Assembly (NCBI RefSeq): GCF_000150275.1
Contig: NW_002060944.1
Location: forward strand, 3,352,229 to 3,416,228
DNA from: Trichoplax adhaerens
Lineage: Eukaryota; Placozoa; Uniplacotomia; Trichoplacea; Trichoplacidae
DNA: 64,000 nt
Reading direction: 5' to 3'
Of the stretch, positions 1-12,021 are shown piece by piece. Below the pieces are notes generated by a model. That model made no database searches, was not told the DNA's origin, and worked only from the letters and a program-made list of their open reading frames with translations. Position 1 is the stretch's first letter; the number at the start of each line of letters is the position of its first letter. A program made the position numbers and the translations under genes.

Positions 1-1114
1 ATTGGTAACAATCGCTTGCAGCCATCACCTCGATACGAATATTTTCATGAATAAAGTATACTGTATATACATGTTTTATACATACCATCAAAAACGGTAG
101 CTGCTACCGATATGATTGAAAGCAATATATCCAAAAGTATAGATAGAAATGAGTTCAAATTCGCAGTCGGCGTACAGTATTAGCCGATAACTATCAATTA
201 CACTATTTGGAGTGTTCCATTTTTGGGGTACTGTTTACTCTTTGATAACGTAAAGTACTTGAATATTAATTAATTATTGTGGCAATGCGCTGCCGCTACG
301 ACACTGTAAATACTGTACTGTACTATGCGTATCTGTACAGTATACAGTAGGTAGACTTAGCGATCATGCCGGACATGCTTTCATAATATTCTCAACAGAA
401 ATGTCCTATGAAATGAAGTTAATCATAATGTCTAATGTTACTGAAAGGAAATACTGTACTGTACGCGTATAATATAAAATCAAGTCTGCGGTGCCAAGTT
501 AAAATGTCAAGCAATATTATTCGAATATCCAGTACGTACAGTACAGTATGCATGATTGCCTTCCCTATCATGTGTAATACTGTAGGTGTAAATTATAATG
601 TCTACTGAGTGCTGCAATTTTTACTAATTCAGTTAAATTACTAATAAGGATACTGAAGGTGTAAAATGCAAAATTGATTATTTTGCAAGCTTTCAAAGCG
701 TCCAGGCTATTCTTGCAATGCATTTGACTACATCGTAGGATTGATTTTTCTCCCGCTGGCGATACGTTTAATGAAATTATTTAATTAATGCGGTACAGAA
801 CATACTATACGAGTACAAGCGTACGCATCTGTTCTGTATGTAAAGAGCTGATGAACGATTCTCTCCAGCAAGCTTCTATGGAAATAGCCGGTGGTACTGC
901 AACAATGAAACTTCTGACTAAGATACTGTCCGTATACATGGATTCAATATTAACTACATATACCATAGGCTCGACATGATTGCCCTTTACTCCAAGTCTT
1001 TGGCTACTGATAGCACAGATAGAAATATACGAGTACACTACTGTACAGTGATATTAGCAAGAAGAGGGATGGACAACGAGTCTGGAGATTAAGCTTGCGG
1101 TTACGTAACAAAAA

Positions 1115-1144
1115 CCATCACCTTAGCACAAGCTAAGGTGATGG
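1115..1144. repeat. Perfect 13-bp hairpin
   Basis: Arm CCATCACCTTAGC at 1115-1127 and its exact reverse complement at 1132-1144 are separated by the loop ACAA. This could form a stable cruciform or RNA stem-loop. No flanking gene or T-run is present to make it a terminator, and its function is unknown. Confidence 0.85.
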
Positions 1145-1819
1145 AAAATACGGATATAACTATAATGAATGGAATAAGTAATTGAACAAGCAGATTAATC
1201 AACTCATGCAATTGCATGAATACTTGAAATTAGGTCCTTCCCAACTTTGTTACGTTGTATCAGTGTTAAGTCAAAAAATTTGAACGACCGAAATGTAGTG
1301 TTCACAGCAGGTCTGCTTGAATTCTTCAACAACATTGTGGTACGTGACACCAAAAAGTAGCTATGGTTGCAGTTGAATTTTTTTTTTTGCAAGCCTGTGC
1401 ATTTCTAGTACAGTCTGCCGATGTCGAGAATGTGCCTTGGGTCAAGTGTAAGGTATGATTGATCCTATTTCAAGATGGCTTACCTATCGCTGAGATGGTG
1501 GAAGGTGGGTGATTTTCAAGGAGGAATGGAGTAGGTACAAGATTTCCTGACTGCCAATTGAAGCGAATAACATCGACTTTTATGGCGGTATAGTACTGCT
1601 TACTGCGGAACTGTACTTACTGTAGGTCTTACTGAAAAGAGCATTTAGGTGCTGTTGCATCAACAGTGTGGAACAAAGGTACGGTGACTACTTGCCCAGT
1701 GTCACTTCTTGGACGGCTGAGCTACAGTGCGATTGATACAGTACAGTACAGTATGTACTGTACACTGTACACAGTACGGGATTTTGACAAAATTGAAAGC
1801 CCCTGTACTTACTTACTGT

Positions 1820-2057
1820 AAAAGGGCATGAATCTACTACTACAGAGTGCTTAAAAACTCGATGATTACCCCAGTATACACAATACACATATCATACACT
1901 TCTTCAACTACTCAACCATTCATTAAAGTGCCCTGTCTAAAAGGGCATGAGTCTACTACTACAGAGTGCTTAAAAACTCGATGATTACCCCAGTATACAC
2001 AATACACATATCATACACTTCTTCAACTACTCAACCATTCGTTAAAGTACCCTGTCT
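1820..2057. repeat. Tandem duplication, 119-bp unit, two copies
   Basis: The segment starting AAAGGGCATG at about 1821 recurs from about 1940 with only a few substitutions, giving a period of 119 bases. A third, truncated copy start (AAAGGACATC) follows at about 2059. The near-identity implies a recent event. Seen directly in the sequence. Confidence 0.9.
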
Positions 2058-2477
2058 AAAAGGACATCAACCCTAACTAGAAAGAAATGATGCCATCTTG
2101 ACCACATTTCATACGGAATAACAGGGCTAGCTTACAGTGTGAATTGACGATGAATGAAACGATAGACTGTCGGTCTAGTCTTGCCAGCCAAGAGCTGTAA
2201 TAACGGTACTCAGATGGCGGTAATACCACTAAGTGCTACACCAGTCACTTGTACGCGGAGTCACTCTGCCTACGACACAGTAGCAGACATTGTGACTCGT
2301 AGCGCAGTCGTGCGTAGTGTCGCTTCACCACAAAATGAATGTCATTCGACTGCTGTTACGCTACCGTCAATGTCTTACTATTGTCATTCGACACGATCAA
2401 CACCGACTCAGCACTCAGCAGTCAACACCGGACTGTACAGTGTACAGTGTAGAGTACTGTAGTGGACAGTGACCTCA

Positions 2478-2511
2478 TAGCTTCACACCACTACTATATA
2501 AAGTGAAGCTA
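2478..2511 (+). promoter_or_regulatory. Candidate TATA-type core promoter of PLAA inside an inverted repeat
   Basis: TATATAAAG lies at about 2495-2503, roughly 90 bases upstream of the PLAA start codon, a plausible distance for a short 5' UTR. It is flanked by a perfect 9-bp inverted repeat, TAGCTTCAC at 2478-2486 and GTGAAGCTA at 2503-2511. A TATA role is inferred from position and sequence only. Confidence 0.4.
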
Positions 2512-2586
2512 CGCCACACAAAGACAACGTCAGTGCCCAGTCGACAAATTTGACAGAAAATCACCGAGCAGCAAGACGCAGAAAAA

Positions 2587-5500
2587 ATGGATTCAAAGAA
2601 CCAATTTCGCTTAAGTGCAGTCCTCTCTGGCCACGAATCGGATATACGTTCTATTTGTCAATCACCTCAAGCGGGTGTTATTACAGCATCCAGAGATAAA
2701 TTAGCCAAATTATGGTATCCTGATCAACAGGGAATTTATCACCAGTCAATGACCTACGTTGGACATCAAGACTACATCAATTCGATGTGCGTCATGCCAC
2801 CTAGTAGCGATTATCCTGATGGTAAGATTGAAATTGGACGATGATTCCATCCATAACCTCTCTGCTTAGGATAAATAGTAGCTAGTTTAAGCTCAGAAGT
2901 AGCATTTAATGGATTCATTATGACAGTTGTTGGTCGTAAATGACGCTAAATAGATCTAGGCTTGATGGGCAAAGCCTTGTGTCATTTCCACGAGCTGCCA
3001 CAATCGTTTTGAAACATCAATTACACTAGGGTCGACATACAGTATCCAACTCACGCAATAGACAGTAGTATCACGTAGTAGCCAAGAACTAAATGGAGAC
3101 GATAGTCGTTACAGGAACCTAACTTGCCCCTCGTACAGTTACTACAACAAATTGTACTATTGAATTGTTCTGTTATAAATATCATCCCATGGATACAATC
3201 GTAGCGTAAGGGAGAAGCCATCGTTGACCTAATTTCAACAGTTTGCGATGATTTCTTAGTTCTATTTCTGATTGACTTCAAACTCATTCAAAGGTAGTGT
3301 AGCGTTGTATAACGTTCTCATGAAAGATAGACAGAATGAGGAGTGAAAGCTTTTCACTGAGATCATGACTTATTGATAATCATAATTTCTCAATATTGTA
3401 CTGTAATAATCCAATACAATAAATTCAATTCATGACAAATAACCAATATCAAAAAGCCAATGTCTACAATCATAGCATCTATGACGGTATGCTTAGCATT
3501 GATTGACATTGCAAAGGGACCTAGAATACCAAGTTCAATAGAATACAGCATACGAGGACTCATATGTAGCGCACTAGATGCAATTTATGCAGAAATCATG
3601 ATCAACAGGCATCACTGTTGATGTGAATAGTTAACTTACAGTAGAATGAAATATTTAGAATTGTTGTGGTAGAGGACATGCAATTAATTTCAACACTTTA
3701 TTTACTGTAAATCGTTCTAAACACAAACTATTGTAGGAGTAGCAATATCCATGTTGATCCAAAACGATCGCTATAGCAAATGCAATAGTAGTGTTCACAG
3801 CTTTACTTTTTCATCCTAGCATAATAATCGTTACTCGATTGGATGAATAAACTCTTACTCTATGCTGTAAAGTATACAGTATCGTATAGGAACAGTTCAA
3901 GTTACTCGGTAGACAAAGCGCTAATGTCAATAATGATCATTTAATATGTATTACCTGGGGCAGATATTCAAATTCAAAGATGACTGTCATTCGTGCAGAT
4001 ATTAGATGAATTAGAACTATACAAAACGTTTTGACTTTGTAATGCAAGAAAGTAAATTACTGTAGATAGCACGCACCAGTACAGTATATATCTTCAACTC
4101 GTACTAGTGCCATTGCTACCTAATTCCGCGATTAAACGATCACGCTCATATTTCACTGCTAGCTGATAGTACCGTTTCCTAATTATGCAGTCGATTCTTC
4201 AATACGTTAGGCTTATGATGACTTTTGAATTCTTCTATTTCGTTCGATGGAGTAATCCACCAAGCAGAAATTACTAATCACTGATGTCATTGGAGCTTTA
4301 TCGCCGTTGAATTACTTTCTTTTGATTGCATAAACAGTTGTACAGAAGGATGCCATTCTTACAATTTATGGGAAGATTATAAACACTTAATTTTAATTAG
4401 TAACTGAATTGTGCACTTATTTATATACGCATGCACATTGCACACACCACGAGCGTAATACTGCAACAATATCTCCTTAAATGAGTAAAATACTGTATTT
4501 TGCATCCATTATGTGCATACATTTGTTGCTATAAAAATAAAACAATCGATTGTAAATGACTACAGGCAAATTGTTACTACGTAATTACGTACTGACATCA
4601 TCATGGTATCACTTAAATATTGCTAAATTAAAATAATATATTGATAAATCGTACATTACTATAGATCCAAATTGCATAAAGCAATTAATCTTAAATTCAA
4701 ATAAATTTATGTTACAAAAGTTAATAGCTAAATACTAACTTAAACTGCTTACGAATTATTTCTATGCAATATTGTTCCCATATCATTATAGAATCATAAA
4801 AAAAGTTAGGTTACAAAGATTCTGTATTGACATATGAAAAACCACAGATCAAGAACATTTACCTTAAGAGTAATTCAATTTAAGTTGATCCATAGAAGTT
4901 ATTAATACGTAGATACGGGTATTCAATGACTGACAGCAAATTGTTAGTATGTAATTTCATTCTCATGCCATCATAGTATTATTGTATTATTGAAATATTG
5001 GATGTATAACACATAAAAGATTCTTAATAAAAAGTAGATTAAAATCGTCCAGCATCATTTCAATTAAGTTAGTCTGTAAAAGTAAAGATACTAACAGCAA
5101 AGTGAATAATTAGTGTGCAATCTTTCGTCCTCATATCATGATAACACAGTATCGCTTGAAACTTGGTACAGTATATAAAGTGATTTGATATGCTAGTAAA
5201 ACTAATCGAATAATACACAAGACTGGTTCAATTATATACTGTATATAGAATGTAATCGACAAAGTTAATGATTAAATACGAATGCAACATGACATATAAT
5301 ACTGTGCTCTTCTAAAACCTGCATATTTTTAACTTACACAAGTATCGTAATGATTATTTTCCGGAATAGGAGTTATCTTTACTGGTGGACATGACAATCT
5401 AATTCTTGGATTTTTACCAAATAAAACAGGTGTCGATTGATTGATCATTCAATTAATTTATAGTCAATTATGCAATCGTTTTTAGTAGCAATTGATAAAT

Positions 5501-8500
5501 ATCGTCGTAGCTAATTTATTTCTGTTTGTAAGCAGATATCAATCATAATATTTCTACCGTTGTTTTGTACATGTAATAACTTTATCTAAAACTACCGTGC
5601 AATGATAGTACAAGCATAGAATTAGTACTGTTTAAGTGTTCCTTTCGATGCAAGAATTTAATAATTAATAGTTATAGTTTAGTATAGAAATTAGCTATAG
5701 GTGGAATAGATTCCAATAAAATAATTACGCATTAAAGATTTAGTCTTATTAATAATTGATTTTGACTGTGCGAAATTTTTTATCGATTAATTGTATGTAT
5801 CAATCGTATTGCTTTATGATTAATTAATATCAGAACCTGAACTACGACTAGAAGGTCATTCTAACGTAATCTCGGCTCTATCTCCGGGTAAATTTGGCAC
5901 CTTGCTGTCTGGCTCTTGGGATGGGTATTACATAAAATTGCTCTTAGATAACTTAATATGATGATTGGTATAGAATTAGGCTTACTTAGCTAGCCTAAAA
6001 CTAGTAAATAAAATCAACATTGCTATCCTAAATTTACAATTATAGTATGGTGTAACGATAAATTTTAAGATTTAAGCATGAATTAAAAATTTATAGAACA
6101 GCACGAGTTTGGTTGAAATCTAAATCAGTAATGGTCCTCCAAGAACACGAAGGAAGTGTCTTAGCTGTTAGCTTTATGTCTAGTCAAGGAATTATGATTA
6201 CAGGTAAGGGTAACGTCCTTGTAGGACTAGTTTTATAACTGTTCTGTACTACAATTTTAGCTCGTAAACCGTCTTGATAGGTAAATATATTTAATTTTAC
6301 AACTACTGTATGCTTTATACTTTGTGCCACTTGAATACATGTTTAAATAAAAATATCTAGTTCATGATTTACTACCTCTATCATTGATTGGTCCTGTCAC
6401 GTAATGGCATTTCTATCGCATGTTACAGGTTCGTCAGATAAGAGTATTAAAGTCTGGAGAGGTGGAAATTGTGAACGTACCTTAACTGGGCACACAGATT
6501 GTGTTCGCGCACTTTGTGTCTGTTCTGATGTTGATATTTTATCGTGTGGCAACGATTGGTATGTTGCAAAATATTGATTTATAAGGGTATTACGATTTAT
6601 CTATTCTCGTAAAAGTTATGCAACTACTTTTACTCAACTTGTAGCACAATTCGAAAATGGAATGTATTAACTGGACAGTGTCAACAAACTTTCCATGGTC
6701 ACAGTAGTTTTATCTATGGGTACGGTGAATGACTGATATGTCTTACTATAACGATTGTTATAGCAATGGCCCTTTGTCATAGTAGTAATTTATTTGCTCT
6801 ATATTCACAGAATTTGTATGTATCCTGGTAAAACAGTAGACTTTGTTTCATGCGGTGAAGATAGATCTCTCCGAATGTGGAAAGGTAAAGAATAGCATGT
6901 ATTTTACTGCAATCTTTTTATAGGTGGTGCGTTAAAAAGACTGATTTATTTACTGTTGCGGTTCAGATGATAAACTAATCCAAACAATCACGCACCCTGC
7001 CCAATCTGTTTGGACTGTATCATGTTTAAGTAATGGAGATATCATAACTGGAACAAGGTGAGCTATCGTCAATATGATAGCTGACTACGAGTTATAAATA
7101 CAGCAGTGCATTGATATGTACATCGACTATGAAAGTTTAGACTTTATAATGCGAGGTAGTAATGAAATCATTAATAATTCTTTTGTAAATATCTGTTCAG
7201 TGATGGATTAGCTAGGATTTTTACAATGGACGTAACACGATTAGCGTCAGATGAACAATTGAAAGTGAGTTTATTGTTGCTGAATTTCAGGGTATAATTG
7301 TAATCTTAAGATATGCACAGTAGCTTTAACATCATTTCTTTATTGTTTTAATGATGAAATAAGAATTTTTCTAAGCAAGAAGCATTGTTCACAATCAACG
7401 CCTCAAAGTAAGTAATTTGAAATACAGTATTACCTACTAAATCTAGCAATATTGCTTTATTGCATCTAAATTAGATATTCAGTTAACAATTTTACTATTA
7501 TTTATCATGTGCTACAAATTGAAAGTGTGTTGTTTATAATATTTCAATATTCTCATTGTAGTCCAAAAGGAAAAAATGTAAACATTAGCGAATTGCCAGG
7601 CATTGAAGCGATAGGAATCCCTGGTTAGCCAGCAAAATCGATAATACATTCCTATATTGCAAAGATCCCAAAGTGCTAATTACAGTAACTTGAATTAGAA
7701 TTTTAAATTTTGGCTTAATTTTATTTTTTAGGCAAAAAGGATGGTCAAGTTAAAATGTTTCGTAACGGTGATGTCGCTGAAGCTTATCAAGTATTGTACT
7801 ATCTCTAATATTATCATTTATAATTATAATTAATATAGCACTCATAATATTTACATAGCATTGAAGCCGTTCTACTCGTAATGTATGATTGACATAAATT
7901 CAACTTCTTTTTTACCGGTATCTCATTTACTGTTTAGTGGAGCGCCGATTCTCAGCTTTGGGAAAGGGTAAATAAGATTACAAGTTTTATCTTCCAGTTG
8001 TGCTGTAATTGATCCACTTGACCCACACTATGCCTATTATTTTCCAATGTAACTCTTATCAGGTTGGCGAAGTTCTAAGCTCATCTAATAAAGAAACATA
8101 TGAAGGAAAGGTATGTGTAATTGACTCAAACCGTTGCTGTATATATTCAGTAGAAATACTATAAAATTGAGGCGTCCTGAGAACTTACTCTTATACTTAC
8201 GTATAAAGGAATACGACCACGTATTCTCTGTAGATGTTGAAGAAGGAAAACCGCACAAGAAGTTACCGTATAATTTATCTGGTAACATATCAAATTATAC
8301 GTTACTATATGATGTCATTATAATAAATCTACGTTTTTTTGGATGTCTTCTGATATTGCTTGATTATGGACAACTGTAGAGGATCCATGGTACGCCGCTC
8401 AGAGATTTATTGACAAAGAAAGTCTCCCACAGGTGTATTTAGACCAGGTACGTATTTTGCACAAATTCAGTAGTTATGATTAAATATTATCAATGCATTT

Positions 8501-11500
8501 TTAAGATAATAGAATAATAATTGCCAGGCCATAATTTTGTGTTGCGTAATCTACAGGTAGCGAAATTCATAATCGATAACACAAAAGGTCAAGCATTAGC
8601 TTCAAGTGTACCGACCAGCAATGAATACAGTGATCCTTTTACAGGTTCGTACGATGGTACTGTAGTACATAATTCAATGTAAAGAAATTCAAAAATTTAA
8701 AAGCGAATACCACATATATTTTTCGTTTTCTTTAAATAAAGGTGGATCTCGCTATGTTCCTGGGCGTCAAATCGAGCAGTCCTCTAATGCTGCTTCCGAT
8801 CCCTTCACAGGTATTACTATAAGAAATCATGTTAGCGATTCTGAAATATGAGCTGTTCTTCCAAGTTATCAATATTTAACTATAGCGTTGTATTATTATA
8901 GGTACTTCACGATATATTCCCGGACAACAATCAAATCAAGATGCAGGCAGTGGATCTGATCCTTTTACAGGTAACAGGCCAGTAGTCGTGAATAGATTTT
9001 TTACACAGTTAGTGGAATACGCAAATAATATCAGTTTGAAATTTTATTCTATGTAATACCATCATTTTACTGGAAAGAAACTTTTCTGACATTATCAACT
9101 ATTTGCATAATATGGTTATCTAACGTAATATCTTTTCTTATTCTTCAATATATCAATGAATGAATATTTGGCACCTTCTGCTGTTTAGGCGAAAATCGTT
9201 ATGTACCAAATCAATCACGTTCGGTTAGATTGCACCGTATATATTACGCTAGCAATTAAATACTTACGTTTAGTTTTGATTATATGTTGTGCTACATCTG
9301 GTATGGTATCTTAACGTCGACATGCTATATGTTGCTAATATGTCTTTTACGATTCTGGTTAATATTAATTCTAGCAGGTAAAGCCGAACAGTACTGTATT
9401 TAAATATTTTCCCAAGGTATATTAAGATAGTTTCATTCATGGCTTTTTACTGCCTTTGTAACAACAATTGCAATTAGGAATATGTAGAGTATGATCACTT
9501 ATATTTTCCATCCGTTTTATGCTAATCTAGACGTCACATCTACTCTTTGATGGTATAAACGTTACTGGCCTTTTAAGTAAATTAAACTCTTTCAATGCTT
9601 CGGTACCTGCGGTAAGTGAATCAGTCAAACAATTACTTGATTCCACAGAACCCAATAATATAGTACCGGTAGCAAGAGTTATGATGCATATTGCCTATAT
9701 GTATTTTGTATCATTTTGCTTACTGATATATACAAAATGTAACACAATCCCCTCTAATACCGTTAGAATCATCAGTTAACGAATGAACAATTATTGCAGC
9801 TTACAGGTAACTGTAAATCCAAACCTAACTTTTCAATTAGTTATTAATATACCTCCTATCTATACAATACAATGGCAGAGAGTGTAAATTTTGCCTGCAG
9901 ACCTGAAAACTATAATCAGCGGCAATTGGATATAAAAGAGCTGGATATTCTAGCAAAAGTGCTAGACTGGCCGGAAGATTTCGTGTTTCCAGGTATCCTT
10001 AGTCTTACGATATTTATTTAAAATGAATTCTATTCATGATCATGAAATTATTCTAGCGTCTGTTATTGGCCAGAAAATGTCTGAACAAATTTCTTGTATA
10101 CAAACCATTTGATTATACCTTAGGACTTGATATCTTGAGACTATATATTCGTCATCCACAAGTCAATACATACTTCACAGCGACAGATAGGGGTGCAGAT
10201 TTTATTACTTCCTTATTACATTTTCTAAGGTAGGCTATCACGTTTCTTAAAGTTACTATAAATGTTATTGATTAATTTTGTTAAAGCAGGCAATTTGTTA
10301 CTTTTAATCAGTTTTAACCGTATAATAATCCAGATTTCGCATGTTGCTAATAATCTTCTACTTATGTTGTGCCCAGAGATTCATCCAAGATTAATAACTG
10401 CTTATTGGCATTGCGAGTTTTGGCTAATGTTTTTAGCAATCCATCTGGTGCTAATTTGATGGTAATTTGCTGCGACGATGTAAGCATATTTTGATACAAC
10501 TAATAACTTTCTAGGTCTAAACTACACGAAAATTATTGCCGTACTAAAGTTTATAAGCTCGTATACATTTATTGCTTTATACTTTAAATGTTTATAGATT
10601 TTGAAAGGGCTTGTCGACCTACATAGTAGTGACAATAAGAACGTCAGAATTGCCATATCTACAATTTTATTAAAGTAAGAACCTAATTCCCTAGGAAAAG
10701 TCAATATCCGATTCGTATTCAAGTTAAGAATACTATATTTTTTGTGAATCATTTAGCTACGGCGTTAGCTTACAAGGCCTACAAGAACCGGACGCGAAAT
10801 CAGTTTGCTTGAATTTATTATCTTTGGTAATCTTTTGAATTACTTGGATCAACAGAAGCTAACAATTTGACTCACTTGTTCAATAGAACTTGCTTTTTAC
10901 TTGTCCTTATTATCTAAATAGATACTGGCTACTGAAGTTCAACCAGAATCCGTATTTCGAGCTATGGTAGCTACTGGAACAATAGTAAGATAGCTGGCTT
11001 GATGTTGATAGTCTGTAGATAAATATATTTGTAAATATTGCAGTGAAAATTTCCATCGCTATGCAGTGGTGTAAAAAAAGATTGTGTAACACTAAAATTT
11101 TTTCTTGGATTGTAATGATTAGTGTTTCAATAATATCGAAATGACCCAGCTAGCGCGAACTTTAGGATTTGATGACTATTTTATAAGACTAAGTAAAACT
11201 TCAGAGCCAGAAAAGGTTAGCACTTTTGCTACTTGTTTTGTGTACAAAATAATGACTTCATAATCACGATCAATTTTACTACGAATTTTTATAGATTGGA
11301 GAGTGTGCGTCACAACTGTTGCAGATTGTTCAATAATGTAAAAACTTTAATATCCGTTGCTACATGTTTGCAAAACCGATCTACTATATTTAAATACGAG
11401 TTTTATATGATCTTGATATTAATTAAAGTCGAAGATTTCTTGAGCCTATAACAGTTTAAATTGTAGAACAGGTATTATCTGTAAAATCGTGATGGTTTGT

Positions 11501-11973
11501 TATTTAACTAGTGAAAGATGATAAAAGAGGTAAATACTCGTATGGTAAATTAATTGCCAAGAATTTTAAATATACGATAAGGGGTTGATGTTCTATGATG
11601 TTTTGTGTATTAAAACTACGAAACATCAATCCTTTCGTACAAAATGTATTCGCGATTATTGATGAAATTAATCTCGCTCGAAATCTTGACTAAAACAATG
11701 GCTTTAAGATTTAGTATTGATTATTCAAGTACAAGATCTTTGTTGATTACTGAAAGTAAATTCATGTAATAAAACTATTTCAAACCTGAAGACATGTTAA
11801 TAATTTATTGTGATTTGAGCCAACAATTTTATCTAATGCATGCTCACATAACACGAAATACGCACACATAATTAATTATAACACTGGCATACTCTACTAT
11901 ATTTTCATATTAGTTCAATTTTATTTTGCAGCCTTCGCATATATCTGAATTTCTGAGGGAAAATATGACATAA
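2587..11973 (+). CDS. PLAA: Phospholipase A2-activating protein (PLAA / Doa1 / Ufd3), multi-exon
   Basis: Ubiquitin-binding cofactor of p97/Cdc48 acting in ubiquitin turnover and endosome/lysosome sorting (family knowledge). Exon 1 (2587-2821) begins [18 protein letters not shown], matching the family WD40 start. WD40 exons follow at 5370-5428, 5834-5934, 6097-6203, 6429-6558, 6645-6719, about 6810-6884, 6966-7057 and 7200-7263, and show repeated GH...WD/W.K signatures. PFU ubiquitin-binding exons lie at about 7376-8450. Exons with DPFTG/RYVPG linker repeats lie at 8557-9223. The C-terminal PUL domain (p97 binding) spans about 9530-11973, with [18 protein letters not shown] as a strong signature. 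The last exon (11932-11973) reads [13 protein letters not shown] then TAA. Checked introns carry GT-AG borders with consistent phase, and intron 1 is unusually long (about 2.5 kb). Identity is very secure; small exons at 7376-8100 and 9530-9880 were placed by eye. The stop lies only 48 bases from the stop of the convergent downstream gene. Confidence 0.95.
2822..5369 (+). other. Intron 1 of PLAA (about 2.5 kb)
   Basis: It starts GTAAGATTG after ...SDYPD and ends GGAATAG before [15 protein letters not shown]. It is AT-rich, and I see no gene, tRNA-like element or conserved coding stretch on either strand. It is much longer than the other introns of this gene, so it could hold regulatory sequence, but no motif supports that specifically. 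Confidence 0.7.
8557..9223 (+). repeat. Exon-level repeats encoding DPFTG...RYxPG linkers in PLAA
   Basis: Exon 8557-8644 ends ...EYSDPFTG. The next two exons, 8742-8810 and 8902-8970, are both exactly 69 bases, both phase 1 at each end, and each encodes one 23-residue unit: (G)GSRYVPG...SDPFT and (G)TSRYIPG...SDPFT. A 35-base exon, 9189-9223 ([11 protein letters not shown]), looks like a decayed or partial further unit. The units link the PFU and PUL domains. Confidence 0.85.
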
Positions 11974-12021
11974 AACGTACTTCAAGATAGAGAATATTTA
12001 TGCTAGTAGATTACAAGCAAC

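Larger units (their letters stand above)
1..2477. other. Intergenic region upstream of PLAA
   Basis: No convincing coding exon was found. Short open frames here lack protein-like composition and splice context. The region is rich in overlapping palindromic words of the type TACTGTAC / GTACAGTAC, with clusters near 296-360, 455-470, 530-550, 1735-1790 and 2433-2462. It also contains a 13-bp hairpin (1115-1144) and a 119-bp tandem duplication (1820-2057), listed separately. Confidence 0.6.

Noticed and set aside
2181-2462. 93-codon Ser/Thr-rich open frame upstream of PLAA
   Set aside because: It results from repetitive CATTCGAC / CACTCAGCA words and runs into the TGTACAG palindromes; no homology recognised.
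10262-10459. Open frame inside PLAA (65 codons, plus)
   Set aside because: Shadow of intron plus PUL exon; the true frame there reads [20 protein letters not shown].
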